A stretch of 39,840 bases of DNA from Bacteroidales bacterium. GTDB lineage: Bacteria > Bacteroidota > Bacteroidia > Bacteroidales > UBA3824. Position numbers and translations under genes: made by a program. The notes under the pieces are model-generated. The model saw nothing but the letters and a program-made list of their open reading frames with translations, was not told the DNA's origin and ran no database searches. Below are positions 1-7,137 of this stretch, piece by piece; the stretch's first letter is position 1, and every line of letters starts with the position of its first letter. The stretch lies in NCBI GenBank assembly GCA_017394445.1, contig JAFPYT010000100.1:1-39840 (forward strand), in the 5' to 3' direction.

Positions 1-51
1 AAAAAGAAAATACATATAGAAAAAAATTAACAAAATTTAAAAAAAAAACTC

Positions 52-150
52 GGTGCCAATTTTTACGTTTTTAAGGCAAATCTTGGTGCCATTTTTTACG
101 TTTTATTGGCAAAATTTGGTGCCAATTTTTACGTATTAAAATGTAAATAG
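52..150. repeat. 33 bp tandem repeat, three copies
   Basis: Units begin at 52, 85 and 118, each opening with GGTGCCAATTTTTACGTTTT or a close variant, followed by a more variable tail. The period is exactly 33 bp. No convincing gene overlaps it. It is the first of three unrelated short arrays placed one after another here. Confidence 0.85.
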
Positions 151-210
151 ATCATTTACAAAATGTTACACAAAATATCTAATTCGAGATAGCAGATTAT
201 TTATACTATA

Positions 211-300
211 CATTTTGCGATTTCCGACAAAAACGACCAAAAACATTTTGCGATTTCCGACAAAAACGGCTAAAAACATTTTGCGATTTCCGACAAATCG
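211..300. repeat. 33 bp tandem repeat, three copies
   Basis: Units begin at 211, 244 and 277 with CATTTTGCGATTTCCGACAA, and the first two continue with AAACG. The first two units are almost identical; the third diverges at its end. The period is 33 bp, but the sequence is unrelated to the array at 52-150. Confidence 0.85.
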
Positions 301-350
301 GGTCTACAATATATTATAAAAGGTCTTTTTTAAACCACAAAATCATAACT

Positions 351-470
351 CCGAAAAAATGTAATTTTTCGCAAATTTATGTCCGAAAAAATGTAAAAAT
401 CTGAAAATTTATGTCCGAAAAAGTGTAAATTTTCACAAATTAATGTCCGAAAAAATGTAGATTTCAAACA
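351..470. repeat. 32 bp tandem repeat, four copies
   Basis: Units begin at 351, 383, 415 and 447 with CCGAAAAAATGTA or a one-base variant, and units 2-4 are preceded by TTATGT or TAATGT. The period is 32 bp. The array lies just beyond the 3' end of the OmpA-family gene. No clear intrinsic terminator for that gene is visible in 470-520. Confidence 0.85.
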
Positions 471-520
471 TAACTAATTATTATACACTACATTACATTT
501 TTTGAGCAAAAATATGTTTT

Positions 521-2461
521 TCACTCCACCACCTTCACCTCTGTTCTTCTGTTCTTAGCCCTGTTTTCGGGGGTGTCGTTATCCACGGCGGGTTGCGATG
601 AGCCGTAACCTTTGCTGCTGAGGCGGGCAGAGGGGATGCCGTGCGAAACAAGGTAGTTGACTATGGCATTGGCACGGTTTTGACTCAGTTGCTTGTTGTG
701 GGTTTCGGAGCCGATATTGTCGGTGTGTCCGCCAATCTCTACCTTTATTTTTGGATTGTCGTTGAGGAACTTAACGAGTTTGCCAAGTTCGTAATCAGAT
801 TCACGGCGAAGATTGTATTTGTCGGTTTCGAAGAAAATATTGTTGAGCACAATGGTGGTGCCAGTGGCGATTTTTTCGAGGGGAATATCAAGCGTGATTT
901 TTTCCACCTTGCTGTCTAAGTTTTTGAGACTAAAATTCTTAGAATCCATCATATAGCCATCCGACGAAACATTGAGCGCATAATCGTAGCCCATTGGCAG
1001 ATATAATAAAATATTATTATATTTTGGTTCGGTAGATGCAGTTTGGAGAGTGTCGCCGTTGGAGATGTTAACCAACTGAAACTGCGATTTCAACGGATTG
1101 CCATTAGCCTTGTCGTAAACAGTGCCTTCTACAAAAATTGTTCGCGAGGGACGAATTTGTGGAGGAAGCGAAATTTCGTACAAATCAAGACTACGGATTG
1201 CGGCAGTATCGCGGTTAGAGGCTATTATGGCAGTGTTGCCAAGTACCGAAATTGCAAGTCGAGCCTCGTCGTAGCGGGTGTTGATGGGATAGCCGAGATT
1301 TACGGGCTCGCTCCATTCGCCATTATTAAAATGTGATACAAAAATATCTTGTCCGCCCATTCCCACACGGGCATCGGTGCAGAAATAAAGAGTGCGATTG
1401 TCGGCGTGAATAAATGGCGAAGTTTCATTGCCAGAGGTATTTATTTTAGGTCCACAGTTGAATGGACCGTTCCAAGTGCCGTTGTCGTTGCGGGTGCAAA
1501 ACCAAATATCTTTGCCTCCAAAACCACCCGTGCGATTGCTAACAAAATATAAGGTATTGTTGTCGGCTGAAAGGCAGGGCTGCGATTCCCAATAATCGGA
1601 ATTTATGGGCGACGAAAACTTTTTTGGAAGTCCGAAATAAGGTGCTTGGTCAAGTTCCACATAATAAATATCGCAACAGCGAATCAAGCCGTCGGGACAA
1701 GTGCAACTTGTATACAAAAGTTTTGATCCATCGGCAGTTATATACGGCGCACCTTCGTTGTTCATAGTGTTAACAGCCGCGCCGATGCTCCTTGCCTGTT
1801 GCCACGGAAGAGTGTCGGCAGCACGATTGGTAATATAAATATCTTCCTGAGTATAAGGCAATAAGGGATTATTTTTGGTTTGCGGCAACTCAATGGTATA
1901 AACAAGCGTTTGACCATTGGCAGAAAGCGCAGGAAAATAATCGTTGTAAACTGTATTTACCTTATTACCAAGATGTTTTGGGTTAATATCTAATGGATGT
2001 GAAAGAGCATAAATACGAAATTCGGCATTTGCCATATTTTTCATCACGCGGTTTCTGTTGGTTTCGGAAATTCGCGGCAATTGTAATACTTTTTTATAAT
2101 AAACCAAAGCCGAATCGTTTTTGTAATCAAAAAAGAATGCATCGCCAAGAGCAAGAATAGTGTTTTCGTCCTTAGGTTGAAGATTGAGAGCCTGTTTGAG
2201 CACCGTTACCTCGTTGGCAAAATCCTTGCGTTTGTGGGCAATGTCGGCTTTGAGCCAAAGAGCCTCCAAAAATTTGGCATCCAATTTCAAAGCCTTGTCG
2301 GCAAGTTCGTTGGCAGCATCAAGTTCCTCAGCCTGATAGCGGCTCATAGCCTGTTCAAAGGTCTGAATGGCTTTTTTGTTTGACGACGTGTACTGCGCGG
2401 AGGCTGGAATGGCGGCAAATAGTGCCGATATTAGCAAGGTGATATATATTAAGCGTTGCAT
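521..2461 (-). CDS. TPR / PD40 beta-propeller / OmpA-family protein (PorE-like architecture)
   Basis: A 646-residue exported protein. It has a signal peptide (about residues 1-22, ending ASAQ), TPR-like helices (about 25-135), PD40/WD40-like propeller blades with repeated 'LYFVSNRTGG' and 'LYFCTDARVGMGG' motifs (about 175-430), a carboxypeptidase-regulatory-like segment (about 440-525), and a C-terminal OmpA domain (about 535-646). The OmpA domain carries the peptidoglycan-binding signature GGHTDNIGS...NRANAIVNYL...GYGSSQP...NRRTEV. The protein probably sits in the periplasm or outer membrane, bound to peptidoglycan. From memory, this domain order and length match Porphyromonas PorE (PG1058), a type IX secretion component. 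That protein is a lipoprotein, whereas no lipobox is visible here. Other PD40-OmpA proteins share parts of this layout, so the secretion role is inference. The gene follows the toxin-antitoxin remnant on the same strand by 33 bp. Confidence 0.9.
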   Translation of the reverse strand: MQRLIYITLLISALFAAIPASAQYTSSNKKAIQTFEQAMSRYQAEELDAANELADKALKLDAKFLEALWLKADIAHKRKDFANEVTVLKQALNLQPKDENTILALGDAFFFDYKNDSALVYYKKVLQLPRISETNRNRVMKNMANAEFRIYALSHPLDINPKHLGNKVNTVYNDYFPALSANGQTLVYTIELPQTKNNPLLPYTQEDIYITNRAADTLPWQQARSIGAAVNTMNNEGAPYITADGSKLLYTSCTCPDGLIRCCDIYYVELDQAPYFGLPKKFSSPINSDYWESQPCLSADNNTLYFVSNRTGGFGGKDIWFCTRNDNGTWNGPFNCGPKINTSGNETSPFIHADNRTLYFCTDARVGMGGQDIFVSHFNNGEWSEPVNLGYPINTRYDEARLAISVLGNTAIIASNRDTAAIRSLDLYEISLPPQIRPSRTIFVEGTVYDKANGNPLKSQFQLVNISNGDTLQTASTEPKYNNILLYLPMGYDYALNVSSDGYMMDSKNFSLKNLDSKVEKITLDIPLEKIATGTTIVLNNIFFETDKYNLRRESDYELGKLVKFLNDNPKIKVEIGGHTDNIGSETHNKQLSQNRANAIVNYLVSHGIPSARLSSKGYGSSQPAVDNDTPENRAKNRRTEVKVVE

Positions 2462-2494
2462 AGTGAATGAAGATCAGTCCTTTTTATTAGGTGT

Positions 2495-2716
2495 TTATAG
2501 TTGAGCACCTGTCACAGACTGACGAGTCTGATGGAATATCACAGGTGAGGGCTTTGCTATCGGATAATGTTCTTTTTCATAAGACACAACGATATCAGAC
2601 ATTATCATTAGTTCAATAGCGTTATTGTCGTCGGGTGGAGTATTGTCGTCAACCAAAGGCAGAAGGTGCTCTATCCGATCTAAGGCAAACTCATATATTT
2701 TCTTTGTAATCTTCAT
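2495..2716 (-). CDS. Truncated XRE/HigA-type antitoxin lacking its HTH domain
   Basis: A 73-residue frame starting MKITKKIYEFALDRIEHLLP, which I recognise as the N-terminal region of a Bacteroidota antitoxin family found beside HigB-type toxins. Family members continue after '...YEKEHYPIAKP' into a helix-turn-helix domain of roughly 50-60 residues. Here that part is missing: the last 18 residues are encoded mostly by a palindromic repeat (2506-2547), and the frame then stops. The start at 2716 is preferred over an in-frame ATG at 2743 because it restores the family N-terminus and lies 10 bases after the toxin stop codon. The N-terminal region may still bind the toxin, but DNA-binding autoregulation should be lost. 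It is probably a decaying gene. Confidence 0.72.
   Translation of the reverse strand: MKITKKIYEFALDRIEHLLPLVDDNTPPDDNNAIELMIMSDIVVSYEKEHYPIAKPSPVIFHQTRQSVTGAQL
2506..2547. repeat. Palindromic repeat that replaces the antitoxin C-terminus
   Basis: The outer arms CACCTGT (2506-2512) and ACAGGTG (2541-2547) enclose a perfect inner stem CAGACT-gacg-AGTCTG (2515-2530). It looks like a small REP/MITE-type hairpin element. It lies exactly where the antitoxin HTH domain should be encoded, 45 bases upstream of the OmpA-family start codon. Confidence 0.65.
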
Positions 2717-2726
2717 AACTCTTGGT

Positions 2727-3026
2727 TTATATGTTTGAAACATCTATTTTATCATACTCAGCGTGTGTACCCACAAAACGTATAAAAATATGACCTATTG
2801 TAAACTTAACAACGACAACAAGCCTATATTTGTTACCTTTAATATTAAATACATAATGTTGGTTTCCTACATAGTCTGTTGCCGGATAATCTTTTTTTAT
2901 ATCAGAGAGATTGTGCCAAAGAGTATTCTCAGCAACATCGTACCATTGTTCAAGAGGTAACTTAGCATCTCCGTGCCCACCCGAACTGTAAAACTCAACC
3001 AGTTTTCTATGTGATACTACTCTCAT
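2727..3026 (-). CDS. higB: HigB-type (HigB_toxin family) mRNA interferase toxin
   Basis: A 99-residue basic protein of the RelE-like HigB_toxin family. It has the typical opening 'MRVVSHRKLVEFYSS..HGDAKLPLEQWY' and the central 'YVFNIKGNKYRLVVVVKF' strands followed by 'FIRFVGTHAEYDKID'. Such toxins cleave ribosome-bound mRNA. The frame is complete, including the conserved C-terminal H..YDKID region. The antitoxin follows 10 bases after the toxin stop, the usual toxin-first order of hig modules. A good promoter lies immediately upstream (3035-3065), and its predicted start site is only a few bases from the ATG, so the message may be leaderless. The partner antitoxin is truncated, so either the toxin is inactive or the residual antitoxin fragment still neutralises it. 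Confidence 0.88.
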   Translation of the reverse strand: MRVVSHRKLVEFYSSGGHGDAKLPLEQWYDVAENTLWHNLSDIKKDYPATDYVGNQHYVFNIKGNKYRLVVVVKFTIGHIFIRFVGTHAEYDKIDVSNI

Positions 3027-3034
3027 TACAATCG

Positions 3035-3065
3035 CAAAGATAAAATATTATCTAATAAAATCAAA
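3035..3065 (-). promoter_or_regulatory. Promoter of the higB toxin gene
   Basis: Read on the minus strand this is TTTG-N19-TATCTTTG, matching the Bacteroidota -33/-7 consensus. The -7 element ends 8 bases before the toxin ATG, so the transcript would start within about 5 bases of the start codon. Confidence 0.7.
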
Positions 3066-3070
3066 ATAAA

Positions 3071-4714
3071 CTAATATTCCATCACCTCGTTAATCGTTTT
3101 GCCTGAGCAATAATCTGGGGCGCAGATGCTTAGAAGCGTGGCGAGGGTTGGAGTAATGTCGGTGATGCTGATGCGGCGGTTGACGGTTTTGCGGCGGATA
3201 TTTTTACCAAAGAACACCAAAGGAACGTGCGTATCGTGGTTGTAAGGCGAATTTTGCGCCGAAACGGAATAATCCTGCGATGTTTCAGTAACCTCTTGCC
3301 ATCCAGGAGCAAAGTTGAGAACAATGTCGCCCGACTTGTCACTGCAAAACGAGTTTTGAGCCTGCTGCCAAATGCCGCTTGTGTAATTGCTTGTAAGAAA
3401 CGACGATGCGGGCATAGCATTGTCGATACCCGAAAACTCCATCATCAACTGCGCCGCCATATTCTGAACTTCCGACAGTTTGAGTTTTTTGCTCTCTATC
3501 ACGGTTTGATTCAAGTAAATATTGCGACGATGATAACGGTCGATCCATTTTGCCTGTCCGTAAAGTGCACTCAGATAAGAATTTAGCACGGTAACATTGC
3601 TGTTGCAGTTGATTTGATTTCCCGGAATGCCTATTTCGTTCAAAAACGTGGGGCAATCTGACGAGCCACGGTCGGCAGTTAAGAATACCACATAATCGTC
3701 GTGACCAATGTATTTATCCAGTTTTTCAAGCACTTTGGCAATTTCGGTGTCGAGACGCAAGTACACATCCTCCAACTCAATGGAGCGTATTCCGTAAGCG
3801 TCGCTCACATAACCCGGCACAGCGTAATTAATCAACAGTAAATCAGGAAACTCATCGCCGCCAAGATTCTCGCTTTCAATGGCTTGCAAGGCAAACTCTG
3901 TGGTAAGGCTGTTGCCGTGAGGTGTGTAGCGCATTACGGCGTAACCCATATTTTGTTTCAACTTGTCGAGGTTGTACGGAAAGGTGGTTTGTCCGCCCAC
4001 GCCAATCTCGTAAACGCTGTTGTCGGGAAGACTCTCGATATATTGCTTGATACTTTTGATAGTGTACCAACCTTTGTAGATATATTCGTCGGGAAGTTTT
4101 CTATTGTTAAAATCCATTACCCATTGCGGCAAAACACCTGTGTAATAAGAATTTGTGATAAAATTACCCGTACTATCGTCTAACCAATAAACGCCATCGG
4201 CAAGACGTCCCGCCGAAAGTATTGCGCTGCGATGGTTTAGCGAAACAGAAATCACCTTGCTACGCTTAAAAGTGGCAAGTTTCATCTCGTCGCCAAGGGT
4301 TGTGCCGCGCAATTGAAGTGGCGACGATGCTCCTGTGTTGCTCGAACCACCTATGGCAGTGTAGTTTTTGTCGCCTACTGCGGTTTGCACCTTGCGGTCG
4401 AGACGCTGATACCACGAATTTGCAATAATTCCGTGGCTGCAAGGGTTGGCGCCGGTGTAGATAGTGGCAAATCCGGGAGCCGATTCGGTAACAAGATATT
4501 CGTAATGAGCGTTGGTACAGTTAGTTCCGCCGCTGATAAGGCGTTTAAAACCGTTTTCGCCCATGTGGCGTCCATAGCGATAAAGGCAGTCGTAACGCAT
4601 TTGGTCGATTACTATGCCCACAACAATACGCGGTTCTTTTTGCAATTGAGCCGATGAAGATACATACAAAAAGATGTTCAAAAAAAGGATAATAATAATA
4701 CTTTTAGATAACAT
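3071..4714 (-). CDS. Alkaline-phosphatase-superfamily protein (PafA-like), probable pseudo-enzyme
   Basis: A 547-residue exported protein (signal peptide about 1-22) clearly homologous to the PafA-type alkaline phosphatases of Bacteroidota, for example 'VVGIVIDQMRYDCLYRYG', 'IYTGANPCSHGIIANSWY' and 'LEDVYLRLDTEIAKVLEKLD'. Compared with the remembered PafA active site, D37, N99, R162, D348 and H496 are kept. The nucleophile Thr is Ser78, the catalytic Lys is Asn160, the Asp and His of the usual DYVGH motif are Gly301 and Asp305, and the His of TADH is Arg349. Three of the six Asp/His zinc ligands are thus lost, so phosphatase activity is unlikely unless metal use has changed. The protein is full length with no frameshift, which suggests a kept non-catalytic role. 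The DUF1016 gene lies 26 bases upstream on the same strand. Confidence 0.88.
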   Translation of the reverse strand: MLSKSIIIILFLNIFLYVSSSAQLQKEPRIVVGIVIDQMRYDCLYRYGRHMGENGFKRLISGGTNCTNAHYEYLVTESAPGFATIYTGANPCSHGIIANSWYQRLDRKVQTAVGDKNYTAIGGSSNTGASSPLQLRGTTLGDEMKLATFKRSKVISVSLNHRSAILSAGRLADGVYWLDDSTGNFITNSYYTGVLPQWVMDFNNRKLPDEYIYKGWYTIKSIKQYIESLPDNSVYEIGVGGQTTFPYNLDKLKQNMGYAVMRYTPHGNSLTTEFALQAIESENLGGDEFPDLLLINYAVPGYVSDAYGIRSIELEDVYLRLDTEIAKVLEKLDKYIGHDDYVVFLTADRGSSDCPTFLNEIGIPGNQINCNSNVTVLNSYLSALYGQAKWIDRYHRRNIYLNQTVIESKKLKLSEVQNMAAQLMMEFSGIDNAMPASSFLTSNYTSGIWQQAQNSFCSDKSGDIVLNFAPGWQEVTETSQDYSVSAQNSPYNHDTHVPLVFFGKNIRRKTVNRRISITDITPTLATLLSICAPDYCSGKTINEVMEY

Positions 4715-4740
4715 ATCGAGGGTTATTATTAGGTGTTAAT

Positions 4741-5853
4741 TCAATCATTTAAAGTTTTCTCTAAATCGTCAATTGAAGGTAGAGATGACTTTATTTCTTC
4801 AATAATCTTATTGGTTTGGTATTCCGCCACGCCCAACGGCTGAGTCAAGCCGCGCAAAGCATATTCTACCTTGGTATTATTCTTAGAACGACACAACAAC
4901 AATCCAATTGTCGGATTATCTTCTGGAGATTTTACCAAATCGTCAACGGCAGAGATGTAGAAATTTAGTTTACTTACAAATTCGGGCTGAAAATCAACGG
5001 CTTTCAACTCTATAACCACATAGCAATGCAACTTAGTGTGATACATTAACAAATCAATTCTACAATCTTCTCCGGCAATGTTAAGGTGAAATTGACGACC
5101 GCAATATGAAAATCCCTTGCCCAACTCTAACAAAAAATCGGTAATCTTGCTTGCCAATTGATTCTCGAAGTCAATTTCCTGTTTAACCTTCGTCATATCC
5201 ACAAACCCGAAATTATATGGATCTTTAAAAGCGGCTTCTGCCAAATTGCTGTTTAGTGGCGGCAATGTAGAGGAAAAATTATTCGGAAGCGACTTCATTT
5301 TTTTATGATAGTTGTTGTCGATTTGAATCAACATAATATCACGACTCCAACCTTGATTGGCTGTTTCGGTAATATAAAATGCTCTCAGCAACGGATCTTT
5401 CACTTTGGGCAACAATGAGATATGATGATACCATGTAATTTGTGCAAGCGGCACTTGCACAAATTCACCATCGGCTGTAACTGTAAAATTCGACAATGTA
5501 GACAAGAACAATTTATTTTTCTCTAATTGTGCAAGCGGCACTTGCACAAATGGAAAATCTGGATATTCATCGGCAAATTGCCTCATATACTTTAAATTGC
5601 GAACAGAATAACCACTATCAGAACCATAATGCTTAATCAAGTCTACCGACAATTTGTCAATTATTTTAGCACCCCAACCTTGTTCCTTTTGCTTACAAAT
5701 AATATCATTACCCATCCACCAATAGTGTTGAATGGTGGCAGCATTCAGTTGCATAACAGCCTTCAATTTTTGTTTGTCAATTTCCACAAATAGGTGTTGC
5801 AACCACGATTTGTAAACTTTACTATCAACTTGTTGAAGTTTTTTCTCTGACAT
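4741..5853 (-). CDS. DUF1016 (YhcG-type) PD-(D/E)XK nuclease-domain protein
   Basis: A 370-residue cytoplasmic protein with an N-terminal DUF1016 helical region ('IQHYWWMGNDIICKQKEQGWGAKIIDKLS', 'SVRNLKYMRQFA') and a C-terminal nuclease fold whose core reads 'CRIDLLMYH...CYVVIELKA' (the D and ExK of a PD-(D/E)XK site). These proteins are multi-copy and often linked to mobile or restriction loci; the substrate is not established. I chose the start at 5853 (MSEKKLQQ) because the 31 residues upstream of it do not resemble the family and overlap the DUF445 gene. An oddity is that the peptide FVQVPLAQ occurs twice, about 30 residues apart, because a palindrome is duplicated in frame (see repeats at 5437 and 5527). 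Only the copy before ITWYHH sits where I expect it in the family. Confidence 0.88.
   Translation of the reverse strand: MSEKKLQQVDSKVYKSWLQHLFVEIDKQKLKAVMQLNAATIQHYWWMGNDIICKQKEQGWGAKIIDKLSVDLIKHYGSDSGYSVRNLKYMRQFADEYPDFPFVQVPLAQLEKNKLFLSTLSNFTVTADGEFVQVPLAQITWYHHISLLPKVKDPLLRAFYITETANQGWSRDIMLIQIDNNYHKKMKSLPNNFSSTLPPLNSNLAEAAFKDPYNFGFVDMTKVKQEIDFENQLASKITDFLLELGKGFSYCGRQFHLNIAGEDCRIDLLMYHTKLHCYVVIELKAVDFQPEFVSKLNFYISAVDDLVKSPEDNPTIGLLLCRSKNNTKVEYALRGLTQPLGVAEYQTNKIIEEIKSSLPSIDDLEKTLND
5437..5465. repeat. Palindromic repeat inside the DUF1016 gene, copy 1
   Basis: A perfect inverted repeat: AATTTGTGCAAG, a 5-base loop CGGCA, then CTTGCACAAATT. It encodes part of FVQVPLAQ in the DUF1016 protein. 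Confidence 0.9.
5527..5550. repeat. Palindromic repeat inside the DUF1016 gene, copy 2
   Basis: Same core and loop as the copy at 5437: TTGTGCAAG-cggca-CTTGCACAA. It is 88 bases away in the same orientation and frame, again encoding FVQVPLAQ. Outside the repeat the flanks are unrelated. Confidence 0.9.
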
Positions 5854-5870
5854 GGGTTTTGGTTTGAATA

Positions 5871-7079
5871 CTAAATTTGAGAAATAAAATACTGAATAAC
5901 ACCCGCAGCACCGCCAAGCACAGCACCAACGGCTATAAGTTTCCATTCGTCTTGCTCAAAGGCGGGACGCAAGAAACCGATAAACTTTTTGGGTGGCAAC
6001 GATGCCATTTTGTTACCGATAGTATTCTGAATATCAAGGGCTTTTTCGGCGTATGGAAACACCGCACGGATATAAAGCGGCATTTCGCACATAAGTTCAA
6101 AAAGTGCCACGCTTTTGATTTCGCGGATTTTTTCGTCGGGCATAAGAATGCGCACAGGCACGGGCATACGCTCCATAACGCGGTCTACGGCAGATGAAAT
6201 CTCGCGACCAAGTATTTCCTTAACCCGTGGATTGTCTTTGCGAAAAATGGTGTCGAACAGATTGTCGATAGTGAGAATACGTTCTGAAATTATCTGCGCA
6301 TAACGAAACGACTCCTCTTTCTGACGTTTGAGAAACAATCCCCAAAGCACAAACGGACCAATATATACAGGTTCGGCAGGTTCAAATATCAATTTGATAG
6401 CCAAATAGTTAGTAATATAACCGATAAAAATGCCATAAAGCAAAAACATCAGCCAATGCGATGTGTAAGCACTTGTAAAAATCTGACCTATACCGAAAAA
6501 CGCACCGAGAAACAATCCTGATGTTTCAATAAAGCGGAACTGTTTGCCGCCAAGGTCGAGAAATATCTTATTAATCAGCGTTTTATCCTCTTTTAATGTG
6601 TCGATTGTAATTTTTTTTAGGTCGATAATATCGTCAACATTATCTTTGATGCTCTGCATAGAGTTTTGAACGGCAGAAGGCATCGCGGTTTCAATCACCT
6701 GACTTACAGTGCTTTTGATTTTATTACCCGAAATACTCCACACAATAGGCATTCTCGATTGCATCACCTTAGAGGTAATCTTGCCGCATAGTTTTTTTAG
6801 ATCGTCGCTGCAAATTTCGGTAACTTTCTGAGTGTCAATACGGGCGAACACTTCCGAAGTTTTAAAAAGGTCGCGGGTAAGCAGGTCGACAGATTTTTCT
6901 GCCATCTGCGTGGTTTTGGAGGGGATAATGCCCTGCCAACCAAAGGGACGAATGCCAAAATAGTCGATGGGATAAAACGTCATTTTTACCGCTAACACAT
7001 TGGTAATCCAACCGATAAGTCCGCTGATAACGGGCATCAGTATGTAGACGTAATTTTGATATATAAAATCCCAAAACAT
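5871..7079 (-). CDS. DUF445 family membrane protein
   Basis: A 402-residue integral membrane protein of the DUF445 family (function not established). The family hallmark appears twice: 'GWITNVLAVKMTFYPIDYFGIRPFGWQGIIPSKT' near the N-terminus and 'GYITNYLAIKLIFEPAEPVYIGPFVLWGLFLKRQKE' in the middle. These two related membrane halves are separated by a helical, probably soluble segment, and a final hydrophobic segment ends the protein (AVGAVLGGAAGVIQYFI). I prefer the start MFWDFIYQNY (7079) to an ATG 16 codons upstream because a -7 promoter element at 7102-7109 would put the longer start upstream of the transcript. It is followed after 17 bases by the DUF1016 gene, so the two are probably cotranscribed. 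Confidence 0.88.
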   Translation of the reverse strand: MFWDFIYQNYVYILMPVISGLIGWITNVLAVKMTFYPIDYFGIRPFGWQGIIPSKTTQMAEKSVDLLTRDLFKTSEVFARIDTQKVTEICSDDLKKLCGKITSKVMQSRMPIVWSISGNKIKSTVSQVIETAMPSAVQNSMQSIKDNVDDIIDLKKITIDTLKEDKTLINKIFLDLGGKQFRFIETSGLFLGAFFGIGQIFTSAYTSHWLMFLLYGIFIGYITNYLAIKLIFEPAEPVYIGPFVLWGLFLKRQKEESFRYAQIISERILTIDNLFDTIFRKDNPRVKEILGREISSAVDRVMERMPVPVRILMPDEKIREIKSVALFELMCEMPLYIRAVFPYAEKALDIQNTIGNKMASLPPKKFIGFLRPAFEQDEWKLIAVGAVLGGAAGVIQYFISQI

Positions 7080-7101
7080 AACAGTACGGCATTGATGAAT
7101 G

Positions 7102-7109
7102 CAAATATA
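7102..7109 (-). promoter_or_regulatory. -7 promoter element for the DUF445 gene
   Basis: Minus-strand TATATTTG, ending 22 bases before the chosen ATG. No well-spaced -33 TTG is present. Confidence 0.5.
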
Positions 7110-7137
7110 ATAAAAAACGGCTTGCAATGTATCAAAA

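Noticed and set aside
2462..3070. A complete, working toxin-antitoxin module
   Set aside because: The toxin is intact but the antitoxin lacks its HTH domain, so the module is recorded as damaged.
2480..4740. AACACCTAATAA upstream of two start codons (and AACACCTTAAAA before pgk) as a shared regulatory motif
   Set aside because: The distances to the ATGs differ (about 23, 11 and 15 bases) and three AT-rich matches can arise by chance. A genome-wide motif search would be needed.
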